Part shown: in pieces, positions 12,401 through 18,779 of the stretch
Position numbering within the stretch: the first letter of the stretch is position 1
Layout of the letters: every line of letters starts with the position of its first letter
Assembly: GCA_964387945.1 (NCBI GenBank)
Contig: CAYLYX010000007.1
Span: forward strand, 1 to 64,000
Source: Parvicella sp964387945
Lineage (GTDB): Bacteria; Bacteroidota; Bacteroidia; Flavobacteriales_D; Parvicellaceae
Length of the DNA stretch: 64,000 nt
Direction: 5' to 3'
The notes under the pieces: model-generated
Told to the model about the DNA's origin: nothing
Database searches by the model: none
What the model saw: the letters and a program-made list of their open reading frames with translations, nothing else
Position numbers and translations under genes: made by a program

Positions 12401-12574
12401 ATGAACCGATGGGGACAAATAATGTTCCAGTTTGACCTTTTAGAAATGGGATGGGACGGACGTACAACTGCAGGGTTGGAAGCTGTGGAAGGAACGTACT
12501 ATTATATTATAGATGCAACAGGTCAGGACGGTACGGTTTATAACTATCAAGGTCCATTCCAATTGGTAAGGTAA
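3476..12574 (+). CDS. 3032-residue multi-repeat surface adhesin with T9SS type B sorting domain
   Basis: A complete giant secreted protein. Residues 1-20 are a signal peptide ending 'SSFGQ'. Residues ~20-300 hold two PPC-like beta-sandwich domains ('YYVRIWD', 'ANDDCSAA', 'GTYYVMVDGD'). Around 660-682 lies a DxDGDG-type calcium-binding stretch. Residues 1062-1565 are six near-identical 84-residue Ig-like repeats. About 1566-1904 hold four ~85-residue repeats ('VCADAN.I.L..LTP'), and about 1905-2780 are related 'CED..GSG' and 'LCD.G.GQATFDLT' repeats. A PKD domain starts near 2859. The last ~95 residues are the type B sorting domain ('NIFSPNGDGIND', 'NRWGQIMFQF', 'GWDGR'). By family it is exported by T9SS and displayed or released as an adhesin. 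No PorP/SprF-type partner gene is adjacent. A strong hairpin terminator follows. Confidence 0.95.
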   Translation: MRILSTLTLLFSISLSSFGQFASTPCAAGGLTTACAANTVNLTSGFTNSGITNPATENGTGCSSIGSDITAGTIYDYDGWFTTTADASGVVDVYAAIITGDPVIGLYSGPCGSPTLLTCDDDGGAGLDAYINQTGLTPGGTYYVRIWDYFGGTGTYEVTTNGGTPPANDDCSAAAGLTVNAAPVTGTNYCATVETTDWDDCETNTENNVWYSFTTTVDGDITVNFTSVACFGSGAGVDVSVFYGNCASFASYGCSSVAASSTGSIPTFTGPAGTYYVMVDGDNSGGATSLCDFDVDVDFVGCTADAGTNTSAATINHCAGGDVTTVSATGTVDTYLGADPCIGWGYWVESDPLGVFAGMTGIGTPPSGGDPTADPNYAGAWTSVTFPLANGENPTLPDEANGVTYYIAPITLSNCQTAEVNLACFDVGNYTEIYFNPEITYATVIDCDNAGTPTTQVAIAVGGGLPAVDGSNFTLSNLGSGTLSSTSVADGGTVFVTGVPDGGTVSILVTDGIGCTETITVGPIDASAYCPVCGVDAGTYTSELNSTVETSPIIMCYGDVLDLIHNGDYVLPADLNFCGDSPLTGTVVGTCNPGIVWGIFTGLATAANPFTDPTFSLFGFVGEDQTFVNDGFLISTFQFYGIPIVNNTFYLYPVTADVTDIDIDGDGNLDWSEDIDGDGCLDSGSPIAITMLNEMIAVVDDNCDGPNITITGGMPEFFPGFYTITNNGAGTISGTPVDHGETILINGLSDGDPYDIDITDGNGCTINLTGTYNFTEPTVSIGGLATDFCRGDADDNFTATFSQASVCESYTRHIQGSDFSALETLAFPAAPATVTGGTISITAYGDLGLASEFWDINDESGSNILSTTGGVDCGATASGSAALSAANLTTWSADNVVEFEFDASAAVDVTLCGGDYFEVTVEYCSSPTITVSGMNVTDGGSGTGTFSPVTVGTHNVTATATVAGCTYTDVVPVTVHEVPLLGSTIDPEVCAGETILLSDYTPGEANGVPGIGTWYTDAGFTIAASTGAITPTNGQQFYYQYVSTAGSCTDDASITVTVNANPTADAGTDVVIDCNSTGGQEDLDGTGSTAAMNYNWTTGGGNIVSGGTTTTPTVDAAGTYTITVTNTTTGCDATDDVTVTTDLTAPTADAGSDVIIDCNSTGGQEDLDGTGSTAAMDYNWTTGGGNIVSGGTTTTPTVDAAGTYTITVTDPSNGCTDTDDVTVTTDLTAPTADAGTDVVIDCNSAGGQEDLDGTGSTAAMNYNWTTGGGNIVSGGTTTTPTVDAAGTYTITVTDPSNGCTDTDDVTVTTDLTAPTADAGSDVIIDCNSTGGQEDLDGTGSTAAMDYNWTTGGGNIVSGGTTTTPTVDAAGTYTITVTDPSNGCTDTDDVTVTTDLTAPTADAGTDVVIDCNSAGGQEDLDGTGSTAAMNYNWTTGGGNIVSGGTTTTPTVDAAGTYTITVTDPSNGCTDTDDVTVTTDLTAPTADAGTDVVIDCNSAGGQEDLDGTGSTAAMNYNWTTGGGNIVSGGTTTTPTVDAAGTYTITVTDPSNGCTDTDDVTVTEELDVPILAATTDPEVCADANSINLGSLTPTVTNGIAGTGQWYTGTDNSGTPVSGTQTGLNDGDQFFYEYIATASSCIDDATITVTVNPVPVLDPVSNPAVCADANTIDLSALTPSETAGVAGAGQWYTGTDNSGTPVSGTQTVNNGDQFFYEYTSTTGSCTDDVTITVTVNPVPVLGSVSNPAVCADANSIDLSTLTPSETAGVPGSGQWYTGTDNSGTPVSGVQSGLSDGDQFYYEYTSTAGSCTDGHVLTVTVNPLPVLSAVADPEVCADANTINLTTLTPAETAGVAGTGQWYAGTSNLDPAVSGVQTVNDGDQFFYEYIATAGSCSDDLTITVTVNPLPTANDQSAAGACEDTPGSGTIAGVDLTGYEIAINGGGGITYNWYSDAGLTTPVGTPGSVTVSDGDIYYVEVIDGATSCSDIAEVDFTVYSSPSVTNLTPSICEDVLGSGQASGVDLTGNNAGINGGGGITYTWYTDAGLTSPVGTPSNATVNNNDVFYVEVDNGNCTDVATVTYSVTSTITLNDPNPQLCEDVAGGGSFAGYDLTSINGSVYSGSGGTVYTWYESDMTTPVGTPTNVTLNDGDQYYIDVVDGNCSNAILVNFDVNSLPTVSPVADLELCDEGGNMATFDLTSVETAVNATGPIYNWFSDAGLTTSIGAPGAYASASGTVYIEVEDANGCTNNIDVNLVVNPLPSATTATIEECNQGTNQATFDLTSVEAIVDGGAGNTINWFSDAILATPIATPGAYQTVSTTVYAEVVDGNTCANSVGVTLTVNPLPTATDQNPSGICEDAPGSGTATIDLTGYEAGINGGAGVTINWFSDANLTTAVGTPTAEAAANGNIYYAQVIDNTTLCEDTAEVTITVFAAPSATDLTPSLCEDVLGSGQTTGVDLTANNTNINSGAGLTFTWYEDAGLSTPVASPTNATVNDADDFYVEVSNGNCTSVAMVTYSVTSTITLNDPLPEVCETTPGTSQATGYDLTALDNSIYSGSGGTVYTWYESDMTTPVAGPTNILLNDGDQYYMEVVDGNCSNGIMITFTVNSLPTMNPIAALELCDDGTGQATFDLTSEESNINATGPIYDWYSDAGLTTAIGTPGAYSTSTGTVYIEVTDANGCSNNIDVDLTVNPLPTATSTSSDLCDDGSGQATFDLTGLESTIDGGAGNTIDWYADAGLTTPIATPGAFTSASTTVYVEVTDPTTSCTNSTSVDLNVTAAPSAPTVSSDASYCEGETIADVSAAGSGGTITWYSDPSLTNVVGTGTTFSPSVSGTGSTIYYATEDVGGCTSEVDSVIITVNANPVAAFTASPTSGNVPLDVDYTNNSTGSNLTYDWAFGDGNNSSSQDPSNTFNDLGTYTTLLTVTDDNGCMDTTSTVITVAGESVLIIPNIFSPNGDGINDIFNVEGTNITEIRGTIMNRWGQIMFQFDLLEMGWDGRTTAGLEAVEGTYYYIIDATGQDGTVYNYQGPFQLVR
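6659..8170 (+). repeat. Six tandem 252-bp coding repeats (84 aa each)
   Basis: Units begin at 6659, 6911, 7163, 7415, 7667 and 7919, each exactly 252 bp and in frame. Each encodes one Ig-like module opening PTADAG and containing 'TTGGGNIVSGGTTTTP'. Protein differences are few (for example T/S after ADAG, NSTGG/NSAGG, MNYNW/MDYNW). Unit 1 is the most divergent at its end ('NTTTGCDA' instead of 'DPSNGCTD'). Confidence 0.95.
6878..7914 (+). repeat. Perfect 504-bp direct duplication inside the repeat array
   Basis: Units 2+3 (6911-7414) reappear as units 4+5 (7415-7918). By eye, identity at an offset of 504 bases runs from 6878/7382 to 7410/7914 and breaks at 7411 (T) versus 7915 (G). Units 2 and 3 differ at many synonymous positions, so the duplicated unit is the pair, not the single repeat. 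Confidence 0.88.
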
Positions 12575-12598
12575 AAAACTGTAAATCACACTAATAAC

Positions 12599-12625
12599 AA
12601 GGAGATCGAGAGGTCTCCTTTTTTA
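12599..12625 (+). terminator. Rho-independent terminator after the 3032-aa gene
   Basis: Stem AAGGAGA (12599-12605) pairs with TCTCCTT (12614-12620) around an 8-nt loop and is followed by a T run. It separates the adhesin gene from the ribosomal supercluster. Confidence 0.88.
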
Positions 12626-12659
12626 TTTTCAAATCTTAGCAAAAAAAAACTCACAAGTG

Positions 12660-12689
12660 TTGGTCAATAAAAATCTTTTTGTACCTTTG
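12660..12689 (+). promoter_or_regulatory. Promoter of the str/S10/spc/alpha supercluster
   Basis: TTGG (12660-12663) and TACCTTTG (12682-12689) are separated by 18 bases, fitting the Bacteroidota sigma-A pattern TTTG-N~19-TAnnTTTG. The -7 box is 50 bases upstream of the rpsL start, just after the preceding terminator. It is the only clear promoter I see before the 18-kb + strand cluster. Confidence 0.7.
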
Positions 12690-12739
12690 CAGACCCTAAA
12701 AAAACGTATTTACGCATTAAAACACAATAAAAACGCATT

Positions 12740-13117
12740 ATGCCGACTATACAACAGTTAGTAAGAAAAGGGAGAAAATCTAATCCAACAGTAAGTAAAT
12801 CTGCTGCTTTAGATTCTTGCCCACAACGAAGAGGTGTTTGTGTGAGAGTTTACACAACTACACCAAAAAAGCCTAATTCTGCGATGAGAAAGGTTGCCAG
12901 AGTTAGATTAACAAATGGTAAAGAAGTGAACGCTTACATCGGAGGAGAAGGACATAACCTACAGGAGCACTCTATTGTACTTGTAAGAGGAGGAAGAGTG
13001 AAAGATTTACCGGGTGTAAGATATCACATTGTAAGAGGTGCGTTAGATACTGCTGGTGTAGAGGGTAGAACTCAAAGAAGATCAAAATACGGAGCTAAGC
13101 GTCCTAAGAAAAAATAA
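12740..13117 (+). CDS. rpsL: 30S ribosomal protein S12
   Basis: 125 residues, the usual S12 length. S12 lies at the decoding centre of the 30S subunit and affects translational accuracy. The hallmark loop 'TTPKKPNSAMRKVARVRL' (about residues 40-57) and 'VRGGRVKDLPGVRYH' are intact. Both lysines linked to streptomycin sensitivity (in KKPNSA and RVKDLPG) are present, so the sequence is of the drug-sensitive wild type. The C-terminus is basic. It is the first gene of the cluster, 6 bases before rpsG; the start follows an A-rich leader without a Shine-Dalgarno motif. Confidence 0.99.
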   Translation: MPTIQQLVRKGRKSNPTVSKSAALDSCPQRRGVCVRVYTTTPKKPNSAMRKVARVRLTNGKEVNAYIGGEGHNLQEHSIVLVRGGRVKDLPGVRYHIVRGALDTAGVEGRTQRRSKYGAKRPKKK

Positions 13118-13123
13118 GAAGTC

Positions 13124-13597
13124 ATGAGAAGAAGACAGGCGAAAAAACACATTATTCTACCAGATCCTAAATTCAATGAGGTTTTGGTTACTAAGTTCGT
13201 TAACAACTTAATGCTTCAAGGGAAGAAAAGTACTGCTTTTAAGATTTTCTATGACGCGATCGAAATCATTGACGGACGTGTGGAAGAAGGAGAAAACGGA
13301 TTGGAGGTTTGGAAAAAAGCTTTAGAGAACGTTACTCCAGGAGTTGAGGTAAAAAGTAGAAGAGTCGGTGGTGCTACTTTCCAGATTCCTACTCCTATTA
13401 GAGATAGCAGAAAGCAATCAATGGCCATGAAATGGTTGATTGGTTATTCTAGAAAAAGAAATGAAAAAACGATGAGCCAAAAACTTGCAGGAGAGATTAT
13501 GGCTGCTGCTAAAGAAGAAGGTGGAGCGTACAAGAAGAAAGAAGATACTCACAGAATGGCTGAGGCTAACAAAGCATTTTCACACTTTAGATTTTAA
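13124..13597 (+). CDS. rpsG: 30S ribosomal protein S7
   Basis: 157 residues, normal for S7, which nucleates assembly of the 30S head and contacts E-site tRNA. Characteristic segments are the N-terminal 'MRRRQAKK', 'KFVNNLMLQGKKSTAFKI' and 'VGGATFQIPTPI' in the middle, and a C-terminal 'HRMAEANKAFSHFRF'. In other bacteria S7 represses its own operon by binding the S12-S7 intergenic mRNA. Here that spacer is only 6 bases, leaving little room for such a site between the two genes. Confidence 0.99.
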   Translation: MRRRQAKKHIILPDPKFNEVLVTKFVNNLMLQGKKSTAFKIFYDAIEIIDGRVEEGENGLEVWKKALENVTPGVEVKSRRVGGATFQIPTPIRDSRKQSMAMKWLIGYSRKRNEKTMSQKLAGEIMAAAKEEGGAYKKKEDTHRMAEANKAFSHFRF

Positions 13598-13628
13598 TTA
13601 AACCAATAATTATTTCACACTTTAAGTA

Positions 13629-15734
13629 ATGTCAAAAAGAGATTTAAAATTTACAAGAAACATCGGTATCGCTGCACACATTGATGCTGGTAAGACAACG
13701 ACTACTGAGCGTATTCTTTATTATGGTGGAGTTAGCCATAAGATAGGAGAAGTTCACGATGGTGCTGCTACTATGGACTGGATGGAGCAAGAGCAAGAAA
13801 GAGGAATTACGATTACCTCTGCGGCTACTACGCTTAACTGGAACTATAGAGGTCAGGACTACCACGTAAACATTATTGACACTCCTGGTCACGTTGACTT
13901 TACAGTTGAGGTGAACAGATCACTTAGAGTATTGGATGGTTTGGTTTTCTTGTTTAGTGCAGTTGATGGTGTTGAGCCTCAATCAGAAACTAACTGGAGA
14001 TTGGCAAACAACTATAACGTACCAAGAATTGGTTTCGTGAATAAAATGGACCGTCAAGGTGCAGATTTCTTGAACGTGTGTAAGCAGGTCAAAGAAATGT
14101 TGGGTAGCCATGCTCTACCGCTTCAAATTAACATTGGTGCTGAAGATGACTTTAAAGGTGTGGTTGATTTGATCAACTTTAGAGGAATTACTTGGAACGA
14201 AGAAGATATGGGGATGACTTTCGAAGAAATCGAAATCCCTGCTGACATCATTGATGAAGCAAGAGAATTGAGAGGTCAGCTTTTGGAAGCTGTTGCTGAA
14301 TTCGATGAGTCATTGATGGAAAAATACTTTGAAGACGAAGAGTCTTTGACAGAAAGAGAAATTCTTGATGCTTTGAGAGAAGCTACTATCGCTGGTAAAG
14401 TTGTGCCAATGATGTGTGGATCTGCATTTAAAAATAAAGGTGTTCAGGCAATGCTTGACATGGTAATGGAAATCCTTCCTTCACCTGTTGATGTTGAAGC
14501 AATTGTTGGAACCAACCCTGATACGGAAGAAGAAGAGAAAAGAAAGCCGTCATACGATGAGCCTTTCTCTGCCCTAGCCTTCAAAATTGCTACTGACCCA
14601 TTCGTTGGTAGACTTTGTTTTACTAGAGCTTATTCAGGTCTTCTAGAAGCTGGTTCTTATGTATTGAACACAAGAACAGGTAAGAAAGAAAGAATTTCAA
14701 GAGTATTCCAAATGCATGCCAAAGAGCAAAAGCAAGTTCCTTCACTTGGTGCAGGAGATATTGGAGCACTTGTTGGATTTAAAGATATTAAAACAGGAGA
14801 TACGCTTTGTAATGAGAAGCACCCAATCGTATTGGAATCGATGGACTTCCCAGATCCAGTTATTGGATTAGCAATCGAACCAAAAACTCAGTCTGATGTA
14901 GATAGACTAGGTATGGGATTGGCTAAATTGGCTGAAGAAGATCCTACATTCCAAGTTAGAACAGATGAGGATTCTGGTCAGACAGTTATCTCAGGAATGG
15001 GTGAGCTTCACTTGGACATTATCGTTGACCGATTGAGAAGAGAGTTCAAGGTAGAAGTGAACCAAGGTGCGCCTCAAGTAAACTACAAAGAATCTATTTC
15101 TGGTACTGTTGAGCATAGAGAAGTTTATAAGAAGCAGTCTGGTGGTCGTGGTAAGTTTGCCGACATCGTGGTAAGAATTGAGCCAGGAGATGCTGATAAG
15201 CCAGGATTAATCTTTGAGAACCAAGTGAAAGGAGGTAACGTTCCTAAGGAATACGTTCCTAACGTTCAAAAAGGATTTGAGCAAGCAATGCAGAACGGTG
15301 TTCTTGCTGGTTATACAGTAGACAACTTAAAAGTAACGCTTCTTGATGGATCATTCCACGCGGTGGATTCTGATGGTCTTTCTTTCGAATTGTGTGCCAA
15401 GTTGGCTTATAAATCAGCTCTTCCTAAGGCCAATCCTGAACTATTGGAGCCTATCATGAAATTGGAGGTATTAACTCCAGAAGAAAACATGGGTGATGTA
15501 GTGGCAGATTTGAACAGAAGAAGAGGTTTGATTGAAGGAATGGATGATAAGAATGGATCGAAAGTAGTTAAAGCTAAAGTTCCATTATCAGAAATGTTCG
15601 GATACGTTACAGCGTTGAGAACCATCACATCGGGTAGAGCTACTTCAACAATGGAGTTCTCACATTACTCTCCAGCACCTAAGAACATTGCTGATGAAGT
15701 AATTGCAAAAGCAAAAGGAAAAGTAGAAGCATAA
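13629..15734 (+). CDS. fusA: Elongation factor G
   Basis: 701 residues, full length. EF-G is the GTPase that drives translocation on the ribosome. The G motifs are all present: P-loop AHIDAGKTT (residues 16-24), switch I RGITI (58-62), DTPGH (84-88), NKMD (138-141) and a later 'GSAFKN'. Domains II-V follow, with the domain IV loop near 'VNYKESISGTVEH' and the C-terminal 'TSGRATSTMEFSHY'. It lies between rpsG (31 bases) and rpsJ (21 bases). No tuf gene follows it here, unlike the E. coli str operon. Confidence 0.99.
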   Translation: MSKRDLKFTRNIGIAAHIDAGKTTTTERILYYGGVSHKIGEVHDGAATMDWMEQEQERGITITSAATTLNWNYRGQDYHVNIIDTPGHVDFTVEVNRSLRVLDGLVFLFSAVDGVEPQSETNWRLANNYNVPRIGFVNKMDRQGADFLNVCKQVKEMLGSHALPLQINIGAEDDFKGVVDLINFRGITWNEEDMGMTFEEIEIPADIIDEARELRGQLLEAVAEFDESLMEKYFEDEESLTEREILDALREATIAGKVVPMMCGSAFKNKGVQAMLDMVMEILPSPVDVEAIVGTNPDTEEEEKRKPSYDEPFSALAFKIATDPFVGRLCFTRAYSGLLEAGSYVLNTRTGKKERISRVFQMHAKEQKQVPSLGAGDIGALVGFKDIKTGDTLCNEKHPIVLESMDFPDPVIGLAIEPKTQSDVDRLGMGLAKLAEEDPTFQVRTDEDSGQTVISGMGELHLDIIVDRLRREFKVEVNQGAPQVNYKESISGTVEHREVYKKQSGGRGKFADIVVRIEPGDADKPGLIFENQVKGGNVPKEYVPNVQKGFEQAMQNGVLAGYTVDNLKVTLLDGSFHAVDSDGLSFELCAKLAYKSALPKANPELLEPIMKLEVLTPEENMGDVVADLNRRRGLIEGMDDKNGSKVVKAKVPLSEMFGYVTALRTITSGRATSTMEFSHYSPAPKNIADEVIAKAKGKVEA

Positions 15735-15755
15735 TAAGAAGAATTACGATTTGAT

Positions 15756-16061
15756 ATGAATCAAAAAATTAGAATAAAATTAAAGTCTTACGATCACAAC
15801 CTGGTAGACAAGTCTGCTGAGAAGATTGTAAAAACGGTTAAGTCTACAGGTGCTGTTGTTAACGGACCAATTCCACTACCAACACACAAAAGAATTTACA
15901 CCGTATTGAAATCGCCTCACGTAAACAAAAAGGCTAGAGAGCAGTTCCAATTATGTTCTTACAAAAGACTAATGGATATCTATAGCTCTTCTTCAAAAAC
16001 GATTGATGCGTTGATGAAGTTGGAGTTACCAAGTGGTGTAGACGTAGAAATTAAAGTTTAA
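15756..16061 (+). CDS. rpsJ: 30S ribosomal protein S10
   Basis: 101 residues, standard. S10 is a 30S head protein and, as NusE, a transcription antitermination partner of NusB. Family motifs 'RIKLKSYDHNLVDKSAEKIV' and 'GPIPLPTHK' are present, as is the C-terminal strand 'LPSGVDVEIKV'. It opens the S10 operon gene order but is only 21 bases behind fusA without a terminator, so it is probably read from the upstream transcript. 12 bases separate it from rplC. Confidence 0.99.
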   Translation: MNQKIRIKLKSYDHNLVDKSAEKIVKTVKSTGAVVNGPIPLPTHKRIYTVLKSPHVNKKAREQFQLCSYKRLMDIYSSSSKTIDALMKLELPSGVDVEIKV

Positions 16062-16073
16062 TAAGTAGAAATT

Positions 16074-16688
16074 ATGGCTGGTATCATAGGAAAAAAAATA
16101 GGGATGACTAGCATCTTTAGTGCCGATGGAAAAAACATTCCATGCACATTGATAGAAGCAGGGCCGTGTGTAGTAACACAGGTAAAGACTTCTGATAAAG
16201 ATGGATATGAAGCGCTTCAGATTGGTTATGGAGAGAAGAAAGAAAAGAATACTCCACAACCAATGCAAGGACACTTCAAAAAAGCAGGTACTTCACCAAA
16301 ACGTAAATTGGTAGAGGTGCCAATGTTTAACGACTTGAACCTTGGAGACACGATTACAGTAGATATCTTCGAAGAAGGTGACTGGGTTGATGTTCAGGGA
16401 ACTTCTAAAGGTAAAGGATTCCAAGGTGTTGTTAAAAGACACGGATTTGGAGGTGTTGGTCAGGCAACGCACGGACAGCACAACAGAATGAGAGCACCAG
16501 GATCTATCGGTGCAGCTTCATACCCTGCTCGTGTATTCAAAGGGATGAGAATGGCAGGACAAACAGGAAACAAGAAAGTTACTGTTTTGAACTTACAGAT
16601 CGTTAAGGTTCTTGCCGACAAAAACATCGTAGCAGTTAAAGGTTCCGTTCCAGGAGCCAAAGGTTCAATCGTAGTACTTGAGAAATAA
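16074..16688 (+). CDS. rplC: 50S ribosomal protein L3
   Basis: 204 residues. L3 binds 23S rRNA early in assembly, and its long extension reaches toward the peptidyl transferase centre. The start 'MAGIIGKKIGMTSIF', the central 'SKGKGFQGVVKRHGFGGV' and the tip 'THGQHNRMRAPGSIGA' are all intact. The stop codon overlaps the rplD start by one base (TAATG at 16686-16690), suggesting translational coupling. Confidence 0.99.
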   Translation: MAGIIGKKIGMTSIFSADGKNIPCTLIEAGPCVVTQVKTSDKDGYEALQIGYGEKKEKNTPQPMQGHFKKAGTSPKRKLVEVPMFNDLNLGDTITVDIFEEGDWVDVQGTSKGKGFQGVVKRHGFGGVGQATHGQHNRMRAPGSIGAASYPARVFKGMRMAGQTGNKKVTVLNLQIVKVLADKNIVAVKGSVPGAKGSIVVLEK

Positions 16689-17314
16689 TGGAATTAGCAG
16701 TATATAATACAAGCGGAAAAGATACATCTAAAAAAGTAAGTTTAGATTCTGAGGTGTTTGGTATTGAGCCAAATGACCACGCAATCTACTTAGATGTTAA
16801 GCAATACCTTGCTCAGCAGAGACAGGGGACGCACAAGGCAAAGGAAAGAAGTGAAATCACCGGAAGTACCAAGAAGATTAAGAAGCAGAAAGGAACTGGT
16901 ACAGCACGTTTCGGTAATATCAAGAACCCTTTGTTCAAAGGTGGAGGTAGAGTTTTCGGTCCAAGACCAAAAAACTACGGATTCAAACTGAACAAAAAAG
17001 TAAAGAGATTGGCTAGAAAGTCAGCACTTACTTACAAAGCTCAGGAATCTAACATCACAATTTTAGATGGGTTAAAATTGGATTCACCTAAAACAAAAGA
17101 CTTCGTAAGTATCTTGAATAACCTAAAAATAAACAACGATAAAACGTTGGTTGTTTTGGGAAATCATGATAGCAATGTTTATTTATCGTCAAGAAACGTA
17201 GCTAAAAGTACCGTTACTACTGCAGCTGAGTTGAACACGTACGATATTCTTAACGCAAAGAAGATTGTTATCTCAGAAGATGCATTAGAAGTTATTAATA
17301 ACACGTTAAAGTAA
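16688..17314 (+). CDS. rplD: 50S ribosomal protein L4
   Basis: 208 residues. L4 lines the nascent peptide exit tunnel. The extended loop that enters the tunnel is visible around residues 45-95 ('KERSEITGSTKKIKKQKGTG' and 'GGGRVFGPRPKNY'). In E. coli L4 autoregulates the S10 operon by attenuation; nothing in the short spacers here supports the same leader mechanism. The start overlaps the rplC stop by one base and the gene is followed after 6 bases by rplW. Confidence 0.99.
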   Translation: MELAVYNTSGKDTSKKVSLDSEVFGIEPNDHAIYLDVKQYLAQQRQGTHKAKERSEITGSTKKIKKQKGTGTARFGNIKNPLFKGGGRVFGPRPKNYGFKLNKKVKRLARKSALTYKAQESNITILDGLKLDSPKTKDFVSILNNLKINNDKTLVVLGNHDSNVYLSSRNVAKSTVTTAAELNTYDILNAKKIVISEDALEVINNTLK

Positions 17315-17320
17315 GACCTG

Positions 17321-17617
17321 ATGAAGAACGTCATACTAAAGCCGATACTAACTGAGAAGATGAACGTTGCAACTGAAAAGTTCAACAGATACGGATTCGT
17401 AGTTAACAAAAAGGCGACAAAAGCAGATATTAAAGAAGCCATCGAACAGTTGTACAGCGTAGAAGTTGCTTCTGTGAACACGATGAACTACGGTGGTGGT
17501 AAAGAGTCAATCCGATATACGAACAAGGGTATCGTTTTCCAAAAGAACAAAGCTTTCAAAAAAGCTATTGTGACAGTGAAAGACGGTGACATGATTGACC
17601 TGTACGAAAACATTTAA
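17321..17617 (+). CDS. rplW: 50S ribosomal protein L23
   Basis: 98 residues. L23 sits at the exit of the peptide tunnel and is the docking site for trigger factor and SRP. The family opening 'ILKPILTEKMN' and the 'NRYGFVVNKKATKADIKEAIE' helix with the following 'LYSVEVASVNTMN' are clear. It is in its usual place between rplD and rplB, 6 and 23 bases away. Confidence 0.99.
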   Translation: MKNVILKPILTEKMNVATEKFNRYGFVVNKKATKADIKEAIEQLYSVEVASVNTMNYGGGKESIRYTNKGIVFQKNKAFKKAIVTVKDGDMIDLYENI

Positions 17618-17640
17618 TAAGAATTAGAAAGAACTAAGCA

Positions 17641-18462
17641 ATGGCACTAAAAAAGTTTAATCCTGTTACACCAGGAACGAGACATAAGATTGCATCTGAT
17701 TTTGCAGAGATCACAACAAACAAGCCAGAAAAAAGCTTGACCGTTGGAATCAAGAAATCTGGAGGTCGTAACAATACCGGAAAGATGACCATGAGATATA
17801 TTGGTGGTGGTCACAAAAGAAAGTATAGAATTATCGACTTTAAAAGAGACAAGGAAGGTGTTGATGCAACAGTAAAGACAATCGAGTATGATCCAAACAG
17901 ATCTGCAAGAATTGCATTAGTTGAGTACAAGGATGGAGAGAAGAGATACATCATCGCTCCAAACGGATTGAAAGTTGACGATGTAATCAAGTCTGGTAAA
18001 AACATCGCTCCTGAGGTAGGTAACTCACTTTATTTATCTGACATTCCTTTAGGTACGATCATTCACAACATTGAATTGCACCCAGGACAAGGAGGTATTC
18101 TTGCAAGAAGTGCAGGTTCATTTGCTCAGTTGAATGCGAGAGACGGTAAATACGCGATCATTAAAATGCCTTCTGGTGAAGTTAGAATGATCCTTACTAC
18201 TTGTAAAGCTACAATCGGTTCGGTGTCTAACAGTGAGCACAACCTTGTGAGATCAGGTAAAGCTGGTAGATCAAGATGGTTAGGAAGAAGACCTCGAGTA
18301 AGAGGTGTGGTTATGAACCCAGTTGATCACCCAATGGGAGGTGGTGAAGGTAGAGCTTCAGGAGGACACCCAAGATCAAGAAAAGGACTTCCAGCTAAGG
18401 GTTACAAGACTAGAAAGAAGACTAAAGCGTCTAACCGTTACATTGTTTCAAAAAGAAAATAA
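17641..18462 (+). CDS. rplB: 50S ribosomal protein L2
   Basis: 273 residues, normal length. L2 is needed for subunit association and peptidyl transferase function. Visible hallmarks are 'PVTPGTRHK' near the N-terminus, 'GGRNNTGKMTMRYIGGGHK', 'VGNSLYLSDIPLGTIIHNIE', and the C-terminal 'GVVMNPVDHPMGGGEGR' loop with the conserved histidine that approaches the catalytic centre. Ten bases precede rpsS. Confidence 0.99.
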   Translation: MALKKFNPVTPGTRHKIASDFAEITTNKPEKSLTVGIKKSGGRNNTGKMTMRYIGGGHKRKYRIIDFKRDKEGVDATVKTIEYDPNRSARIALVEYKDGEKRYIIAPNGLKVDDVIKSGKNIAPEVGNSLYLSDIPLGTIIHNIELHPGQGGILARSAGSFAQLNARDGKYAIIKMPSGEVRMILTTCKATIGSVSNSEHNLVRSGKAGRSRWLGRRPRVRGVVMNPVDHPMGGGEGRASGGHPRSRKGLPAKGYKTRKKTKASNRYIVSKRK

Positions 18463-18472
18463 GATTTAAGAT

Positions 18473-18751
18473 ATGTCTAGATCATTAAAAAAACCACCAT
18501 TTATTCATTACAAGTTAATGAAGCGAGTTGAAGACGCTCAGTCTAATCAGAGTAAATCTGTTATCAAGACTTGGTCAAGATCTTCTACTATCACTCCAGA
18601 GTTCGTGGGACTAACTATCGCAGTATACAATGGAATGAAATTCATCCCGGTTTATGTTACTGAAAACATGGTAGGACACAAATTAGGTGAATTCGCGCCA
18701 ACCAGAAACTTTAGAGGGCATGGTGGTAAAAAAGATAAAGGTAAACGTTAA
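18473..18751 (+). CDS. rpsS: 30S ribosomal protein S19
   Basis: 92 residues, normal. S19 pairs with S13 in the 30S head near the A-site tRNA and intersubunit bridges. Family signature 'RSLKKPPF', 'IKTWSRSSTITPEFVG', 'VYVTENMVGHKLGEFAPTRN' and a C-terminal basic 'GHGGKKDKGKR' tail are present. 28 bases separate it from rplV. Confidence 0.99.
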   Translation: MSRSLKKPPFIHYKLMKRVEDAQSNQSKSVIKTWSRSSTITPEFVGLTIAVYNGMKFIPVYVTENMVGHKLGEFAPTRNFRGHGGKKDKGKR

Positions 18752-18779
18752 TTATACCTCAGTATAAAAAGCATTTAAA

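Noticed and set aside
13644..13892. Antisense frames inside fusA and other ribosomal genes
   Set aside because: These are shadows of strongly conserved coding sequences on the other strand.
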